Assembly: GCF_018131185.1 (NCBI RefSeq)
Contig: NZ_JAFCJE010000004.1
Location: 558,001 to 622,000 of the forward strand
Direction: 5' to 3'
Length of the DNA stretch: 64,000 nucleotides
Source: Bradyrhizobium diazoefficiens
GTDB taxonomy: Bacteria > Pseudomonadota > Alphaproteobacteria > Rhizobiales > Xanthobacteraceae
Shown: positions 1 to 8,917 of the stretch, one piece after another
How positions within the stretch are numbered: position 1 is the first letter of the stretch
Layout of the letters: the number at the start of each line of letters is the position of its first letter
Notes under the pieces: generated by a model
Seen by the model: only the letters and a program-made list of their open reading frames with translations
Database searches by the model: none
Told to the model about the DNA's origin: nothing
Made by a program: the position numbers and the translations under genes

Positions 1-282
1 CTGCTCGAAGATCCGCGACATCCGCGCCAGCATCTTCATGGCAGGCTGTACCTCGTCGCTGGCGATAGCGCGGCGCGCGGCGCTGAGCTCGTGGATGGCA
101 AGGCGCATCCACAGCTCCGTGGTCTGATGCTGGATGATGAACAGCATCTCGTCATGCGCTTCGGAGAGCGGATGCTGCGCGCCGAGGATCGCATCCAGCG
201 CCAAATAGTCGCCATAGGACATGCGCCGGGCGAAATCGGTCTCGGCGCCTTCGCTCGTGGGATCGTAATCGCTGGACGTCAT
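1..282 (-). CDS. kynA: Tryptophan 2,3-dioxygenase, N-terminal part
   Basis: This is the first 94 codons of a haem-dependent dioxygenase that opens the indole ring of L-tryptophan to N-formylkynurenine; the rest lies beyond the left edge. The segment [14 protein letters not shown] (about residues 49-62) is the family signature and includes the His that ligates haem in characterised enzymes. The ATG at 282 follows AAAGGG as a ribosome-binding site. It lies 37 bp downstream of the arylformamidase-like gene on the same strand, so the two probably form a kynurenine-pathway operon. Confidence 0.9.
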   Translation of the reverse strand, partial: MTSSDYDPTSEGAETDFARRMSYGDYLALDAILGAQHPLSEAHDEMLFIIQHQTTELWMRLAIHELSAARRAIASDEVQPAMKMLARMSRIFEQ

Positions 283-319
283 GGGCAGGCCCTTTCGAAT
301 GATCGTCCCCGGCTTTTGC

Positions 320-1129
320 TCAGTCGAGGCCGATCAGGCGCGCGGTGATCGGCGACGACGGATCCTTCAGTCCGTCGATCACGGTAAAATGGTTCAGCCC
401 GGGATCGACGACGAGGCGGGTCGGCACGTCGAACCCGGTCCAGACATTGGCCATCAGATCGGACTGGCGGATGAATTCGGGCCGCTCGCCGCCACCGACC
501 CAGGCGGTGACAGGCGAATGCCCGCGCGGCAGATGCAGCGCTGCGCTTTCCAGCGTCGCCTCCTCCATCGTCATGCCGAGCGTCTCGTTCATCTTCGTCT
601 TGAGCAGCGGACGAAGGTCGTGCAGGCCGCTGATCGAGAGCGTGCCTGCGATACGGTTGAAGACCGCAGGCTCGAGCCGGCTGTCGTCGCACAGCATGCG
701 CGTGACGAGGTGGCCGCCGGCGGAATGGCCGGCGAGCCGGATCGGCCCTGCGACGAGCGAAGCCGCCTTGCCGGTCGCGCCAGTGATCTCGGCGGTGATG
801 GCGCAGATGCTCGCAGCCGGCGTCAACGTGTAACTCGGCAACGCCACCGTCCAGCCGTGGTGGCGCGCACCTTCGGCAAGATCAGTCCATGTCGACTTGT
901 CGAACCGCATCCAATAGCCGCCATGCACGAAGACGACGAGACCCTTGCTGTCACCGTCAGGCAGGATCAGGTCGAGGCGCTGGCGTTCGCCCGGGCCATA
1001 GGCGATGTCGGCCCGAAAATCCTTCAGCCCGGCACGATAGGCCGCGGCTCGCTCCGTCCACAGTCCTGGCATCTTGTCCGAGCCCGGGATGTGGGCCGAA
1101 TTGGCATAAGCATCATCCCAATCGCGCAT
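320..1129 (-). CDS. Alpha/beta hydrolase, probable arylformamidase
   Basis: This 269-residue protein probably hydrolyses N-formylkynurenine to kynurenine and formate, the step after KynA. It shows the HGGYW oxyanion-hole motif (about residues 69-73), the nucleophile elbow GHSAGGH with Ser near 136, and a late LNHF that should supply the catalytic His near 247. It is therefore the alpha/beta-hydrolase type of formamidase known from eukaryotes, not the metal-dependent cyclase-fold KynB common in bacteria. I chose the ATG at 1129 because the frame upstream of it is low-quality intergenic sequence containing repeats. Function rests on fold plus kynA adjacency; another esterase specificity is possible. 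Confidence 0.75.
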   Translation of the reverse strand: MRDWDDAYANSAHIPGSDKMPGLWTERAAAYRAGLKDFRADIAYGPGERQRLDLILPDGDSKGLVVFVHGGYWMRFDKSTWTDLAEGARHHGWTVALPSYTLTPAASICAITAEITGATGKAASLVAGPIRLAGHSAGGHLVTRMLCDDSRLEPAVFNRIAGTLSISGLHDLRPLLKTKMNETLGMTMEEATLESAALHLPRGHSPVTAWVGGGERPEFIRQSDLMANVWTGFDVPTRLVVDPGLNHFTVIDGLKDPSSPITARLIGLD

Positions 1130-1199
1130 TGTGACTCCACTCGTCCACCGAACCGGCCGCCAGTCTGCCACCGGCGCGGGCGGCATCCTAGTCTTTATT

Positions 1200-1211
1200 T
1201 TAAGCTTAAAG
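1200..1211. promoter_or_regulatory. 12-bp perfect palindrome upstream of the kyn genes
   Basis: The sequence TTTAAGCTTAAA is perfectly symmetrical and AT-rich in a GC-rich surround, about 70-80 bp upstream of the arylformamidase start on the minus strand. It could be an operator for a kyn regulator, since Lrp-type regulators control kyn genes in other proteobacteria. No regulator gene is adjacent in the window, so this is only a candidate. Confidence 0.3.
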
Positions 1212-1262
1212 GATTTGGAGAGGCCGATGATTTGCGCACCGGGCGCTTCGGCCGAGGTGCCG

Positions 1263-1350
1263 CAGGGTGGGCAAAACGGAGCGTGCCCACGCATTTGGCC
1301 ATGGCGGAGAAAATGGGTGGGCGTGTTGCTTCGCGCCTTTGCCCACCCTG
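1263..1350. repeat. Intergenic inverted repeat, 13-bp arms
   Basis: CAGGGTGGGCAAA at 1263-1275 is mirrored exactly by TTTGCCCACCCTG at 1338-1350. The 62-bp interior also contains GTGCCCAC and GGTGGGC pieces of the same motif. The element sits between the M20 deacetylase stop and the arylformamidase start. It resembles the dispersed palindromic intergenic repeats of Bradyrhizobium genomes; no second copy of this exact type was noticed in the window. Confidence 0.6.
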
Positions 1351-1372
1351 GGGCACCGCGAGATCTTGCTCG

Positions 1373-2650
1373 CTACGCCTTCTCCACGCCGCACCACTCC
1401 GCGATGAACAGCGCCATCGCCTTGGTCGTCTTCTTGAGCGACTCCAGCTCGACGAATTCGTTGAAGCCGTGCATTTCGCCGCCGCTGGCGCCGAAGCACA
1501 AGCTTGGGATGCCCTCGTTGAGGCCGTAGAAGCGGGTGTCGGTGAGCGCGGTGAAGACGAGATCCTCCGGCACGCCGCCATAGACCTTGCCGAACGCGCT
1601 GGCGAACGCGGCCTCCGGCGCGGCAGCGTCGGTCAGCTCATAGCCTTCCGACAGGAAGCCCGACCACACGATCTCAGGCGGATTGTTGGCGAGGAAGCGG
1701 TGGTTGCGCGCCGCAGCGGCGACGCAGGCCGTGATCTCCTTCTGGTGATCGGCGATCGACCATCCCGGTAGCACCGCGATCCGGCAATCGACGTCGCACC
1801 AGGCCGGCACGCTGGAAGCCCAGTCGCCACCCTTGATGATGCCGGGGTTGAAGTTGATCGGATGGTTCAACGTCTTGAAGTGCCGATCGGCTTTCGCACG
1901 CTCGTTCCATTCGATCTCGAGTTTTTGCAGCGCCTGGATCAAATGGTACGCCGCCATGATCGCATTCGCCCCGGAGCCGGCGAAGGCCACGTGAGTCGGA
2001 TGGCCCTTCACGCGCAGGCGGAACCAGATCACGCCGACCTGCGAGCGCACCATCTTGCCGCCGGTCGGCTCCGGAATGAAGCAGGCCTCGGCACGGTAGC
2101 CGCGCTGCAGCGTCGAAAGCGCACCGACGCCGGTGCTCTCTTCCTCGATCACGGATTGAAAATGGATCCGCGCCGTCGGCTTGAAGCCCGCAGCCTTGAT
2201 TGCGTCCAGCGCATAGAGCGCGCCGATGGTCCCCGACTTCATGTCGCACGCGCCGCGGCCGAACATCTTGCCGTCCTTGACGACGGGCGAAAACGGCGGC
2301 GTGTCCCATAATTCCAGCGGCCCGGCCGGCACTACATCGCAGTGCCCCTGGAGGATCAGCGATTTGCCGCCGTTCGTTTGCGGGCGGTAGGTCCCCACCA
2401 CCGAGCGCGCCCTGGAGAAATCATGCTCGATCGGGCCGAAGCCGCGCAGATCCTTGAGGTCGTCGACGTTGATGTGCCAATCGTCGACCTCATAGCCACG
2501 CTCGCGCAGGAGGTCGCCGATCATGTCCTGGCACGGCCCCTCCGCCCCTCGTGTCGAAGGGATCGCGACGAAATCGCGTGTGGTGGCAAGCTGGGCTTCG
2601 AAGCCGGCGTCGACGGCGTCGAGAATCCTCTGCTGCATTTCGGCATTCAT
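1373..2650 (-). CDS. M20 family metallopeptidase/deacetylase, ArgE-like
   Basis: This 425-residue zinc hydrolase belongs to the ArgE/DapE/M20 group, which cleaves N-acyl amino acids or peptides. Visible metal-site motifs are GHCDVVPAG (His 103 and Asp 105), GRGACDMKSG (bridging Asp 136) and the catalytic IEEES (Glu 169-171). Length and layout fit a catalytic domain interrupted by a dimerisation domain. The ATG at 2650 follows GGAG; an upstream frame exists but has no better start. It reads in the same direction as the kyn genes 243 bp away. The acyl substrate cannot be named, and true acetylornithine deacetylase activity is unproven. Confidence 0.85.
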   Translation of the reverse strand: MNAEMQQRILDAVDAGFEAQLATTRDFVAIPSTRGAEGPCQDMIGDLLRERGYEVDDWHINVDDLKDLRGFGPIEHDFSRARSVVGTYRPQTNGGKSLILQGHCDVVPAGPLELWDTPPFSPVVKDGKMFGRGACDMKSGTIGALYALDAIKAAGFKPTARIHFQSVIEEESTGVGALSTLQRGYRAEACFIPEPTGGKMVRSQVGVIWFRLRVKGHPTHVAFAGSGANAIMAAYHLIQALQKLEIEWNERAKADRHFKTLNHPINFNPGIIKGGDWASSVPAWCDVDCRIAVLPGWSIADHQKEITACVAAAARNHRFLANNPPEIVWSGFLSEGYELTDAAAPEAAFASAFGKVYGGVPEDLVFTALTDTRFYGLNEGIPSLCFGASGGEMHGFNEFVELESLKKTTKAMALFIAEWCGVEKA

Positions 2651-2703
2651 CGGGCAACTCCAGGCATTCCAATGGTCCCAAGGAGTGCGCAAACTAGCCG
2701 ATT

Positions 2704-3429
2704 TCAGCCGTTCGGGTACTCCACAAAATAAGCATCCCGCAATGCATCTTCGAGCAGCCGGCCCTCGGAATAGCCACTCAATGTCGCCGGGCGCGTGACG
2801 TCGTCGAGCAGGCGCGGGCACGGTTCCGGCGTGCCGATCACGGTGCGCACCGGGATGCGTTCGGCATAGATCGGCAAGGCATAGTCCTCGTCGTCGTCAG
2901 CGACGCCCTTGGCGCGGATCTTGGCCGAGGCTTCCTCGATCTCCATGGCAATGAAGGACGTCGCCTTGATCTCCTGCGTGGTACTCGCCCTGAGGCCGGC
3001 GGTGCGGTCCGGGAAGAAGCGGTCGACCATCGCGATGACCGCGCGTTCCTTCTCCGCGGGATCGGTGACGAGATAGGCGGTGCCGAACGCCATCACCGCC
3101 CGGTAGTCGGCGGAGTGGTTGAATCCGCAGCGCGCCAGCACGAGGCTGTCGAGATGGGCGACCGTGAGACACACGCGCTCGCCTTGGGTCTGATTGCGGA
3201 GCATCCGGCTGGCGCTCGAGCCGTGCCAGTACAGCTTCGTGCCCTCGCGCCAGAAGAAGGTCGGCGTGCAATAGGGCTGGCCGTCAATGGCGTAGGAGAC
3301 GTGGCAGAGCATCGAGGAATCCAGGATGCGATGGACCGTCTCGTGATCATAGAAGCCGCGGTCGTGACGGCGCTTTACCTGGTTGCGCGCCGATGTCGGA
3401 TAGGAGTTCGGGGTCTCGGTCTGGCTCAC
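2704..3429 (-). CDS. Pyridoxamine 5'-phosphate oxidase-fold flavin-binding protein
   Basis: The protein has a split-barrel FMN-binding fold of the PNPOx-like family. Recognisable features are the N-terminal segment GFYDHETVHRILDSS, the YCTPTFFWREG strand, and LYWHGSSASRMLRN, which fits the FMN phosphate-binding region. I chose the GTG at 3429 because AGGAG lies 5 bp upstream. It is divergent from a MocR/PdxR-type regulator 75 bp away, a common pairing that suggests the regulator controls this gene and that both relate to B6 or flavin metabolism. The enzymatic reaction is not established for this subgroup. Confidence 0.8.
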   Translation of the reverse strand: MSQTETPNSYPTSARNQVKRRHDRGFYDHETVHRILDSSMLCHVSYAIDGQPYCTPTFFWREGTKLYWHGSSASRMLRNQTQGERVCLTVAHLDSLVLARCGFNHSADYRAVMAFGTAYLVTDPAEKERAVIAMVDRFFPDRTAGLRASTTQEIKATSFIAMEIEEASAKIRAKGVADDDEDYALPIYAERIPVRTVIGTPEPCPRLLDDVTRPATLSGYSEGRLLEDALRDAYFVEYPNG

Positions 3430-3504
3430 GACGGCTCCTGCTCGGATTGAAAGACTCTGGGAGCAGTTGTAGCGGCGCATTTGGTCTGCGATAGTTCCAA
3501 TTCC

Positions 3505-4977
3505 ATGCGAAAAATTCCGACCAATTCGCTCCCCTCTCCGGCCAGGACCGAGCTGCCGCTCGACCTCGCCGGCCCGCACGTCACGCCGGGCGCCTCCGCC
3601 GCGCACCGGCTCTATCAGGCGCTGTGCGAGATGATCGTCTCCGGCCTCGTCAAGCCCGGCGAGGCACTGCCGCCGTCACGCACGCTGGCCAGGCAGACCG
3701 GCTTTCGGCGCAATGCCGTCGTCGCCGCCTATGAGCGCCTGATCGCCGATGGCTTTGCCGAGGCCACCGTTGGCTCCGGAACGTTCGTCGCCGCGCGCAT
3801 CCCCGCGCGTGCGGCCGAGCCGACCAGGCCGAGGGCGGCTGTCGCAACGCCCGGGCAAGGCGCGTTCGCACTCGGCTGCACGCATGTCGACGAACGCGCG
3901 GTGCAGCGTTTCCGCGCCTTCGTCGGCCGCCGCATGCGCGCCTTCGGCGCCGAGCACCTTCACTATGGCGATCCACGCGGCAGCCGTGAGCTGCGCGAGG
4001 CAATCGCCGATCATTTGTTGTCGGCGCGCGGGCTGCGCTGCGATCCCGACCAGATCATGCTGACGTCGGGCACACTGCACGCCCTGCGCATCGTGCTGAG
4101 CGCGATCCTCAAAGCGGGCGACCAGGTCTGGTGCGAGGACCCCGGCTATCCCGCCGCGCGCAACACTGTCGCGCATTGCGGCTATCGCGCCGTGCCCATT
4201 CCCGTCGATGTGCACGGCATGCGCGTCGCCAAGGGCCGCGCCGCAGCGCCGTCTGCGCGTGCAGCCTATGTCACGCCGTCGCACCAGTTTCCGCTGGGCG
4301 TGCAGATGTCGATGCCGCGGCGGCTCGAGCTGCTGGATTGGGCCAAGCAAGCCGGTGCTTTCGTGCTGGAGGACGACTACGACAGCGAGTTTCGCTACGA
4401 CGGCGCACCGCTGATGTCGCTCGCCGGCATTGATCGTCTCCAGCGCGTGATCTACCTGGGCACCTTTGCCAAGACGCTGTTTCCAGGTCTGCGCATCGGT
4501 TATTGCGCTCTGCCCGAACGCCTGATCACGGACGTAACGGCCGCGCGCGCGGCGCTCGACCGCTTCCCCGGGACGCTGATGGAAGGCGCGGTGGCTGACA
4601 TGCTCAATTCGGGCGCGTTCGCCGCAAACCTCAAGCGCGTCCGCAAGCTCTACCGAGAGGCGCGGGACGTGCTGGCCGAAACGCTGGAAGCCGCATCCGA
4701 TGGCGCTCTATCGGTGCCGGTGCCGTCACAAGGCCTGCATCTGGTCGCCCGGTTCGATCCCTCGGTCGACCTGTCGGTGGCCGCGCGGGCCAAGCAGGCG
4801 GCCGGCGCGGAAGGCTGGCTGTTGGCGGACACCTATTCGCGCGCGCGCCCTCTGCCAGGCTTCGTGCTGGGATTTTCAGGGCATGCAGTTCCACAGCTCG
4901 TGGCATCCGCCGAACGGCTCGCGCGGGAATCACGGTCAGCCCTGAGCGCGAAAAGCAGGTCGGTGCGGCCGGCATAA
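3505..4977 (+). CDS. MocR/PdxR-type transcriptional regulator (GntR HTH plus aminotransferase domain)
   Basis: This 490-residue regulator joins an N-terminal GntR winged helix (about residues 20-90, with LPPSRTLARQTGFRRN and the exit motif GSGTFVAARI) to a fold-type I aminotransferase-like domain. The PLP-binding Lys is in TFAKTLFPGLRIGY (about residue 323), and LEDDYDSEFRY carries the PLP-ring Asp. Family members sense PLP or a PLP adduct. The divergent PNPOx-fold gene is the likely target. The ATG at 3505 has no clear Shine-Dalgarno; a TTG at 3481 in the same frame is an alternative. Weak symmetry (TTGG...CCAA) just upstream of 3505 may be part of an operator. Confidence 0.88.
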   Translation: MRKIPTNSLPSPARTELPLDLAGPHVTPGASAAHRLYQALCEMIVSGLVKPGEALPPSRTLARQTGFRRNAVVAAYERLIADGFAEATVGSGTFVAARIPARAAEPTRPRAAVATPGQGAFALGCTHVDERAVQRFRAFVGRRMRAFGAEHLHYGDPRGSRELREAIADHLLSARGLRCDPDQIMLTSGTLHALRIVLSAILKAGDQVWCEDPGYPAARNTVAHCGYRAVPIPVDVHGMRVAKGRAAAPSARAAYVTPSHQFPLGVQMSMPRRLELLDWAKQAGAFVLEDDYDSEFRYDGAPLMSLAGIDRLQRVIYLGTFAKTLFPGLRIGYCALPERLITDVTAARAALDRFPGTLMEGAVADMLNSGAFAANLKRVRKLYREARDVLAETLEAASDGALSVPVPSQGLHLVARFDPSVDLSVAARAKQAAGAEGWLLADTYSRARPLPGFVLGFSGHAVPQLVASAERLARESRSALSAKSRSVRPA

Positions 4978-5041
4978 CCAAGCTTCACTATCAGAATCGC
5001 TGACCGCTCCCTACATTGCGTCGCAGCTTTCGGGAGCCTTC

Positions 5042-5290
5042 ATGATGTCACTCCGCCACGCGACCTGCCTCTCGCTCCTGGTTTCCCTGGCGCTCGCCTC
5101 GACGGCGCGCGCTGCCACCATCGGGCGTGAGCAGGACATCGTGGATCTGAAGCTCGGCCAGCGCGTCCTGGTGGATGACGGAACCTGCCCCGCGGGACAA
5201 GTCAGGGAAGTGCGCGGCGCAAGGATGACCGACAAGGGCGTCTCGCGTACGAGCTCCTGCGTGCCGCGGCACGGGCCGAAAATAAAATGA
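5042..5290 (+). CDS. Small exported protein with two conserved-looking cysteines
   Basis: The 82-residue product has a clear Sec signal peptide (hydrophobic core LSLLVSLALAS, cleavage near ARA-AT) followed by a short domain with one Cys in GTCPAGQ and one in SSCVPR. Two cysteines in a mature exported protein suggest a disulfide. GGGAG lies 5 bp before the first ATG; a second ATG follows directly. I recognise it as a small protein type that is common in Bradyrhizobium, but its function is unknown. Confidence 0.7.
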   Translation: MMSLRHATCLSLLVSLALASTARAATIGREQDIVDLKLGQRVLVDDGTCPAGQVREVRGARMTDKGVSRTSSCVPRHGPKIK

Positions 5291-5302
5291 TGGCCTGAGA
5301 AG

Positions 5303-5665
5303 CTACTTCGCCGGATCGAACATGCACTGCAAGGTCGGCTTGGCGATCTTTGTGAAGGTCGGGCCAATCTCGCCCTGCTTGGAGACCGGAACCCAGTCGG
5401 TTTCGATGGTGGGCACACCGGTCTCGCTGATGCCACGCAACAGCGCTTCGCGCAGGTCGCGGTCCTCGACGGCGGCCGCGGCGTGATCGTGCAAGCAGCC
5501 GCAGACTTGCTCCGGGTGCTCCCAGCGCCCGGTCATGTGCGGCGCGCACTGGCGCACGAATTCGCTGCGGGGATCCGGCAACCTCGTGGGCGCGCGCACC
5601 TGCGCCTGAGCGGCAGTGATCGTGAGAACAGAGACGAATACAGCGGCGCAAAATCGGACGATCAT
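5303..5665 (-). CDS. Small exported hypothetical protein, Cys-containing
   Basis: This 120-residue protein starts with a signal peptide (MIVRFCAAVFVSVLTITAA, cleavage near AQA-QV). The mature part carries Cys residues in VRQCAPH, VCGCLHD and LQCMFD, so two disulfides are plausible. The ATG at 5665 is chosen because it places the signal peptide at the N-terminus. It converges on the upstream small exported gene, with 12 bp between the two stops. I recognise no domain. Confidence 0.65.
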   Translation of the reverse strand: MIVRFCAAVFVSVLTITAAQAQVRAPTRLPDPRSEFVRQCAPHMTGRWEHPEQVCGCLHDHAAAAVEDRDLREALLRGISETGVPTIETDWVPVSKQGEIGPTFTKIAKPTLQCMFDPAK

Positions 5666-5699
5666 GAAGGCCTTTATCGGCTGAATCTCTTGTTGTCGA

Positions 5700-5864
5700 T
5701 CAGAAGCGCGCTGCAACCACGATCGGCTGCGACGTCGTGGTGATGACCGGCGAGCCGCTGTACTGGAAGGTGCCGACGCCGGGCAGATTGCCGTCAGGCG
5801 AGCCCGCGAACGAGGAACCCGCGACCACGAAAGCGAAAGCAAGGATGAAGCTGAGCGTGCGCAT
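5700..5864 (-). CDS. Very small exported protein (54 aa)
   Basis: A 54-codon gene encodes a signal peptide (MRTLSFILAFAFVVAGSSFA) and a mature peptide of about 34 residues rich in Gly, Pro, Ser and Thr. A GGAGA site sits 7 bp before the ATG. The good ribosome-binding site and clean signal peptide argue that it is real despite its size. No function is known to me. Confidence 0.6.
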   Translation of the reverse strand: MRTLSFILAFAFVVAGSSFAGSPDGNLPGVGTFQYSGSPVITTTSQPIVVAARF

Positions 5865-6492
5865 GGTCTTGTCTCCGAATTCCGTGGCCGGCGGTGCGCC
5901 GTTCGTCGTTGTGAAGCTGATAACCATGGGCGGTTTCGCCCGTGATGCGCCAAACGCGCAAAATGGTTTCTTCTTGCGTGAGAATTGTTTCGTCCGCTCC
6001 GAGCCGACGACACAATTCTCCGAAAATACCAATCATTTCAGGAAGGTCTCGCCGGAGATCAAGGTGGCCTGCCAAGTTCCGGCACTTGTACGCGAACATA
6101 CCCGGCGCAGCCGCCGTCATGCTCCCGCCTCACGCGCTTCACACGCATTTTACGTTTTTCTGCTGAAGAGGCTGGCAAACGAAGGCTGGGTCTTATCGAA
6201 CCGGGGGCGCGTTCGCTGCGACCCAAGCCATCGAAACCTGGACGCCCGGAACACCGGGCGCGTTGACTTGAGGATGGCCATTATGGTGGCGCAAGATCGC
6301 GCAACGCCGCGCGAGGCGGACCAACGGACGGACAGCGGAGATCGACGACCCAGTCGCGTCGCCTCAGCCGGCGCGATGTCGCTGCAATCTGGCCGCGGCT
6401 TTGAGGCCGCGCCACAGGCATTCGTGCGGCTGACCGGCTCGCATCTTGTCAAACCCTAGGCCAGCCGCGCCTCTATCACTGGCGAAAGCGCG
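5865..6492. other. Long intergenic region, no well-supported gene
   Basis: About 630 bp separate the small exported gene from creA. Frames are open here on both strands, but their compositions do not look like proteins. The only small candidate is a 61-codon frame at 6274-6459 (+) with a weak GAGG upstream, which I do not call. A hairpin CGCCCGG-AACA-CCGGGCG lies at 6243-6260 without a following T-run. The region may hold regulatory sequence or a decayed gene. Confidence 0.5.
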
Positions 6493-7041
6493 TCAGTGCG
6501 TGAAGAACTCGCCGCACTTCTGGACGTTTGCGTCCGCCGGTCCCCACGGCATGATCGGCACGGTCGAGGTCGAGTTCTTCGGCGAGCCTTCGATCAGCCT
6601 GTCCGAATAGACCATGTAGACCAGCACGTTGCGCTTGGCGTCGCAGCCGCGGACAATCTGCATCTTCTTGAAGAACAGCGAACGGCGCTGACGGAACATG
6701 TCGTCGCCCTGCTCCATCTTGTTCTTGAACTTGATCGGGCCGACTTGGCGGCAGGCCAGTGAGATGTCCGAGACCTCCTCGGCAAGGCCCAGCCAACCCT
6801 TGAAGCCTCCCTTTTCCGGCACCGTGAAATGACAGGCGACGCCCTCGACTTCGGGATCGTCGAGACCATAGGTCGCAAGCTTGTCGTTCGGGCTCATCCA
6901 TTTGAACACGGTGGAGCGGCGGAAGATCAGATCGGGCTCGTCGGCAGCTTGGACGGACGCCGCCGGCACAGCCAAGGCCAGGAGGAATAAGGCAAGGCCT
7001 TTCAAGCGGATGCCGGCAAGACCAGGGAAACGAGATGACAT
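6493..7041 (-). CDS. creA: CreA family exported protein
   Basis: This 182-residue periplasmic protein matches the CreA family, whose function is still unclear despite the old catabolite-regulation name. A signal peptide (about residues 1-33, ending VQAADEP) precedes the characteristic FRRSTVFKWMSPNDKL segment and the later SLACRQVGPI and RGCDAKRN segments. The ATG at 7041 has GGAGA 7 bp upstream and gives a tidier signal peptide than the alternative six codons earlier. It stands alone, divergent from the L,D-transpeptidase gene. Confidence 0.88.
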   Translation of the reverse strand: MSSRFPGLAGIRLKGLALFLLALAVPAASVQAADEPDLIFRRSTVFKWMSPNDKLATYGLDDPEVEGVACHFTVPEKGGFKGWLGLAEEVSDISLACRQVGPIKFKNKMEQGDDMFRQRRSLFFKKMQIVRGCDAKRNVLVYMVYSDRLIEGSPKNSTSTVPIMPWGPADANVQKCGEFFTH

Positions 7042-7237
7042 GAAGTTCTCCGGTAACAAGTCCCTGCAATGTAGGAACGCGTCCGCCCGACAGGAAGACG
7101 ACAGGCAGCCGGCGGTGGCCGCTGTTTACCGCTCTGTGAGGCTTTTTTGCTACGTCTTGAACAAAAGTAGCTAACGGCAGAACCGCGCTGCTGGTGAACG
7201 CGTATCCCCTTTGCGAGACTAACGTCTGATTTGGATT

Positions 7238-8818
7238 ATGGATTCGAGGATGTTCAGCGTGAACGGGTCGGGTTTTACTGCCAAGCCGGCGCGGCTTTGG
7301 CAGGTCGCCATCTTGACGGCGGCGGGTGCAATCGGCGCGACCAGCCAGGCAGACGCAGCCTATTATTATTGGACGGATTATTCCGACGGATCCTATTACG
7401 CTCGGCAGGGCCGGCATCCCGAGATACAACGCCAGAAGCCCCAGAAGCGTGGCGCGGCCGGCAAGAAAGACGCTGTCGCCGAGAAGGAAGCCGGCACCAA
7501 GCCACAAGGGCCATTGGTCATCGTCGTCTCGATCGACCGACAGAAGGTGACGGTCTACGACACCAAAGGCCTGTTCGCGGAATCTCCGGTGTCGACAGGC
7601 ATGAAGGGCCATTCGACGCCGATGGGTGTGTTCAGCGTCATCCAGAAGCACAAATTCCACCGCTCCAACATCTATAGCGGCGCGCCGATGCCGTACATGC
7701 AACGGATCACCTGGTCCGGGGTCGCCATGCATGCCGGCGCGTTGCCGGGCTATCCGGCCTCGCATGGCTGCATCCGCATGCCGATGGCGTTCGCGATGAA
7801 GATGTGGAATTGGACCAGGATGGGCGCGCGCGTCATCGTCGCGCCCGGCGAGGTGACGCCGCACAGCTTCTCCCATCCCCTGCTCGCCTCCGTGCGCGTG
7901 CCACCGCAGCCTGTCGCCAACCTCGAGCCGCAGACCAATGTGGGCGACAAGGCAGACAAGGGCGCCGCGCAAACCAAAGCCACCGAGATCAAGCCTGTCG
8001 AAACCAAGACCGCCAGCGCCGACAGCGTGGTCGAGCTACGCACCTCCGTCGGCCATGCCGTGATGTCGGATGTGACCACGGGGAATGCGGCCGCCCACGA
8101 GGAAGCCGCCGACAAGGCCAGGACGGCTGAGGCAACCGACGCGACCAAGCCGCAGTCGGCAGATGCCGCCAAGCCGGCCAACGAGGACAAGCCCGCCGAC
8201 AAGGCCGAGCCGACCAGGACGCAAGCGGCGGGCTCCGCAAAGACGCCAGATGCACCGGCGCCTGCGCTCGCCGCCCCGCCCGATGCGAAGAAGGACGAGA
8301 GCCGCATGGCCGAGCCGGCGCCGGCCGCGAAGCCGGAGGCACCCAAGCGGGCCGGCCAGATCGCCGTCTTCATCAGCCGCAAGGATTCCAAGCTCTACGT
8401 GCGGCAGAATTTTGCGCCGCTGTTCGAGGTGCCGGTCACGATCGCCCCAAGCGACCGGCCGCTCGGCACGCATATCTTCACCGCTGAACTCGACAAGATC
8501 GATACCAATGCGCTGCGTTGGTCGGTGGTGTCTCTGCCCGTCTCCGCCCGTTCCGCGGCACGCGAGGACGATGGCCGCCTCACGCGCGGCCAGCGCGGCG
8601 CTGCCGTGATCCCCGTCGCCGCCAAGCCCGTGACTGCCAAGCCGGTGGTCACGCCGGACAGCCCGGCTGCAGCCCTCGACCGCATCTCGATCCCCGCCGA
8701 CACCATGGCGAAGATCAACGAGATGCTGACCACTGGCGGCTCGATCATCATCTCCGACCAGGGCATCAACCAGGGCGAGACCGGCGAAGGCACCGACTTC
8801 ATAGTCCGCCTCTATTAG
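7238..8818 (+). CDS. L,D-transpeptidase (YkuD domain), exported
   Basis: This 526-residue envelope enzyme probably makes 3-3 peptidoglycan cross-links or attaches proteins to peptidoglycan. A signal peptide ends near SQADA-AY. The YkuD catalytic domain spans about residues 90-205, with MHAGALPGYPASHGCIRMP carrying the catalytic His 176 and Cys 178. An Ala/Lys/Pro-rich linker (about 230-370) follows, then a C-terminal segment (GQIAVFISRKDSKLYVRQ) that looks like a second, YkuD-like beta region without its own HGC motif. It is monocistronic, with about 196 bp upstream containing the divergent creA promoter. Confidence 0.88.
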   Translation: MDSRMFSVNGSGFTAKPARLWQVAILTAAGAIGATSQADAAYYYWTDYSDGSYYARQGRHPEIQRQKPQKRGAAGKKDAVAEKEAGTKPQGPLVIVVSIDRQKVTVYDTKGLFAESPVSTGMKGHSTPMGVFSVIQKHKFHRSNIYSGAPMPYMQRITWSGVAMHAGALPGYPASHGCIRMPMAFAMKMWNWTRMGARVIVAPGEVTPHSFSHPLLASVRVPPQPVANLEPQTNVGDKADKGAAQTKATEIKPVETKTASADSVVELRTSVGHAVMSDVTTGNAAAHEEAADKARTAEATDATKPQSADAAKPANEDKPADKAEPTRTQAAGSAKTPDAPAPALAAPPDAKKDESRMAEPAPAAKPEAPKRAGQIAVFISRKDSKLYVRQNFAPLFEVPVTIAPSDRPLGTHIFTAELDKIDTNALRWSVVSLPVSARSAAREDDGRLTRGQRGAAVIPVAAKPVTAKPVVTPDSPAAALDRISIPADTMAKINEMLTTGGSIIISDQGINQGETGEGTDFIVRLY

Positions 8819-8917
8819 GCATTAGGCCCGCTCGCCCCGCCAGATAACGCGGTGTTGACGAGGTGGATCGCACCGGCGGAGTAACATGTGCTCCGGATCA
8901 TTTCGGGGGACGCCGTC

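Noticed and set aside
6243..6260. Hairpin CGCCCGG-AACA-CCGGGCG as a terminator
   Set aside because: No T-run follows on either strand, and no gene ends nearby in the right orientation.
6274..6459. A possible 61-residue protein upstream of creA
   Set aside because: Weak ribosome-binding site and unremarkable, Arg/Ala-rich composition; conservation would be needed to accept it.
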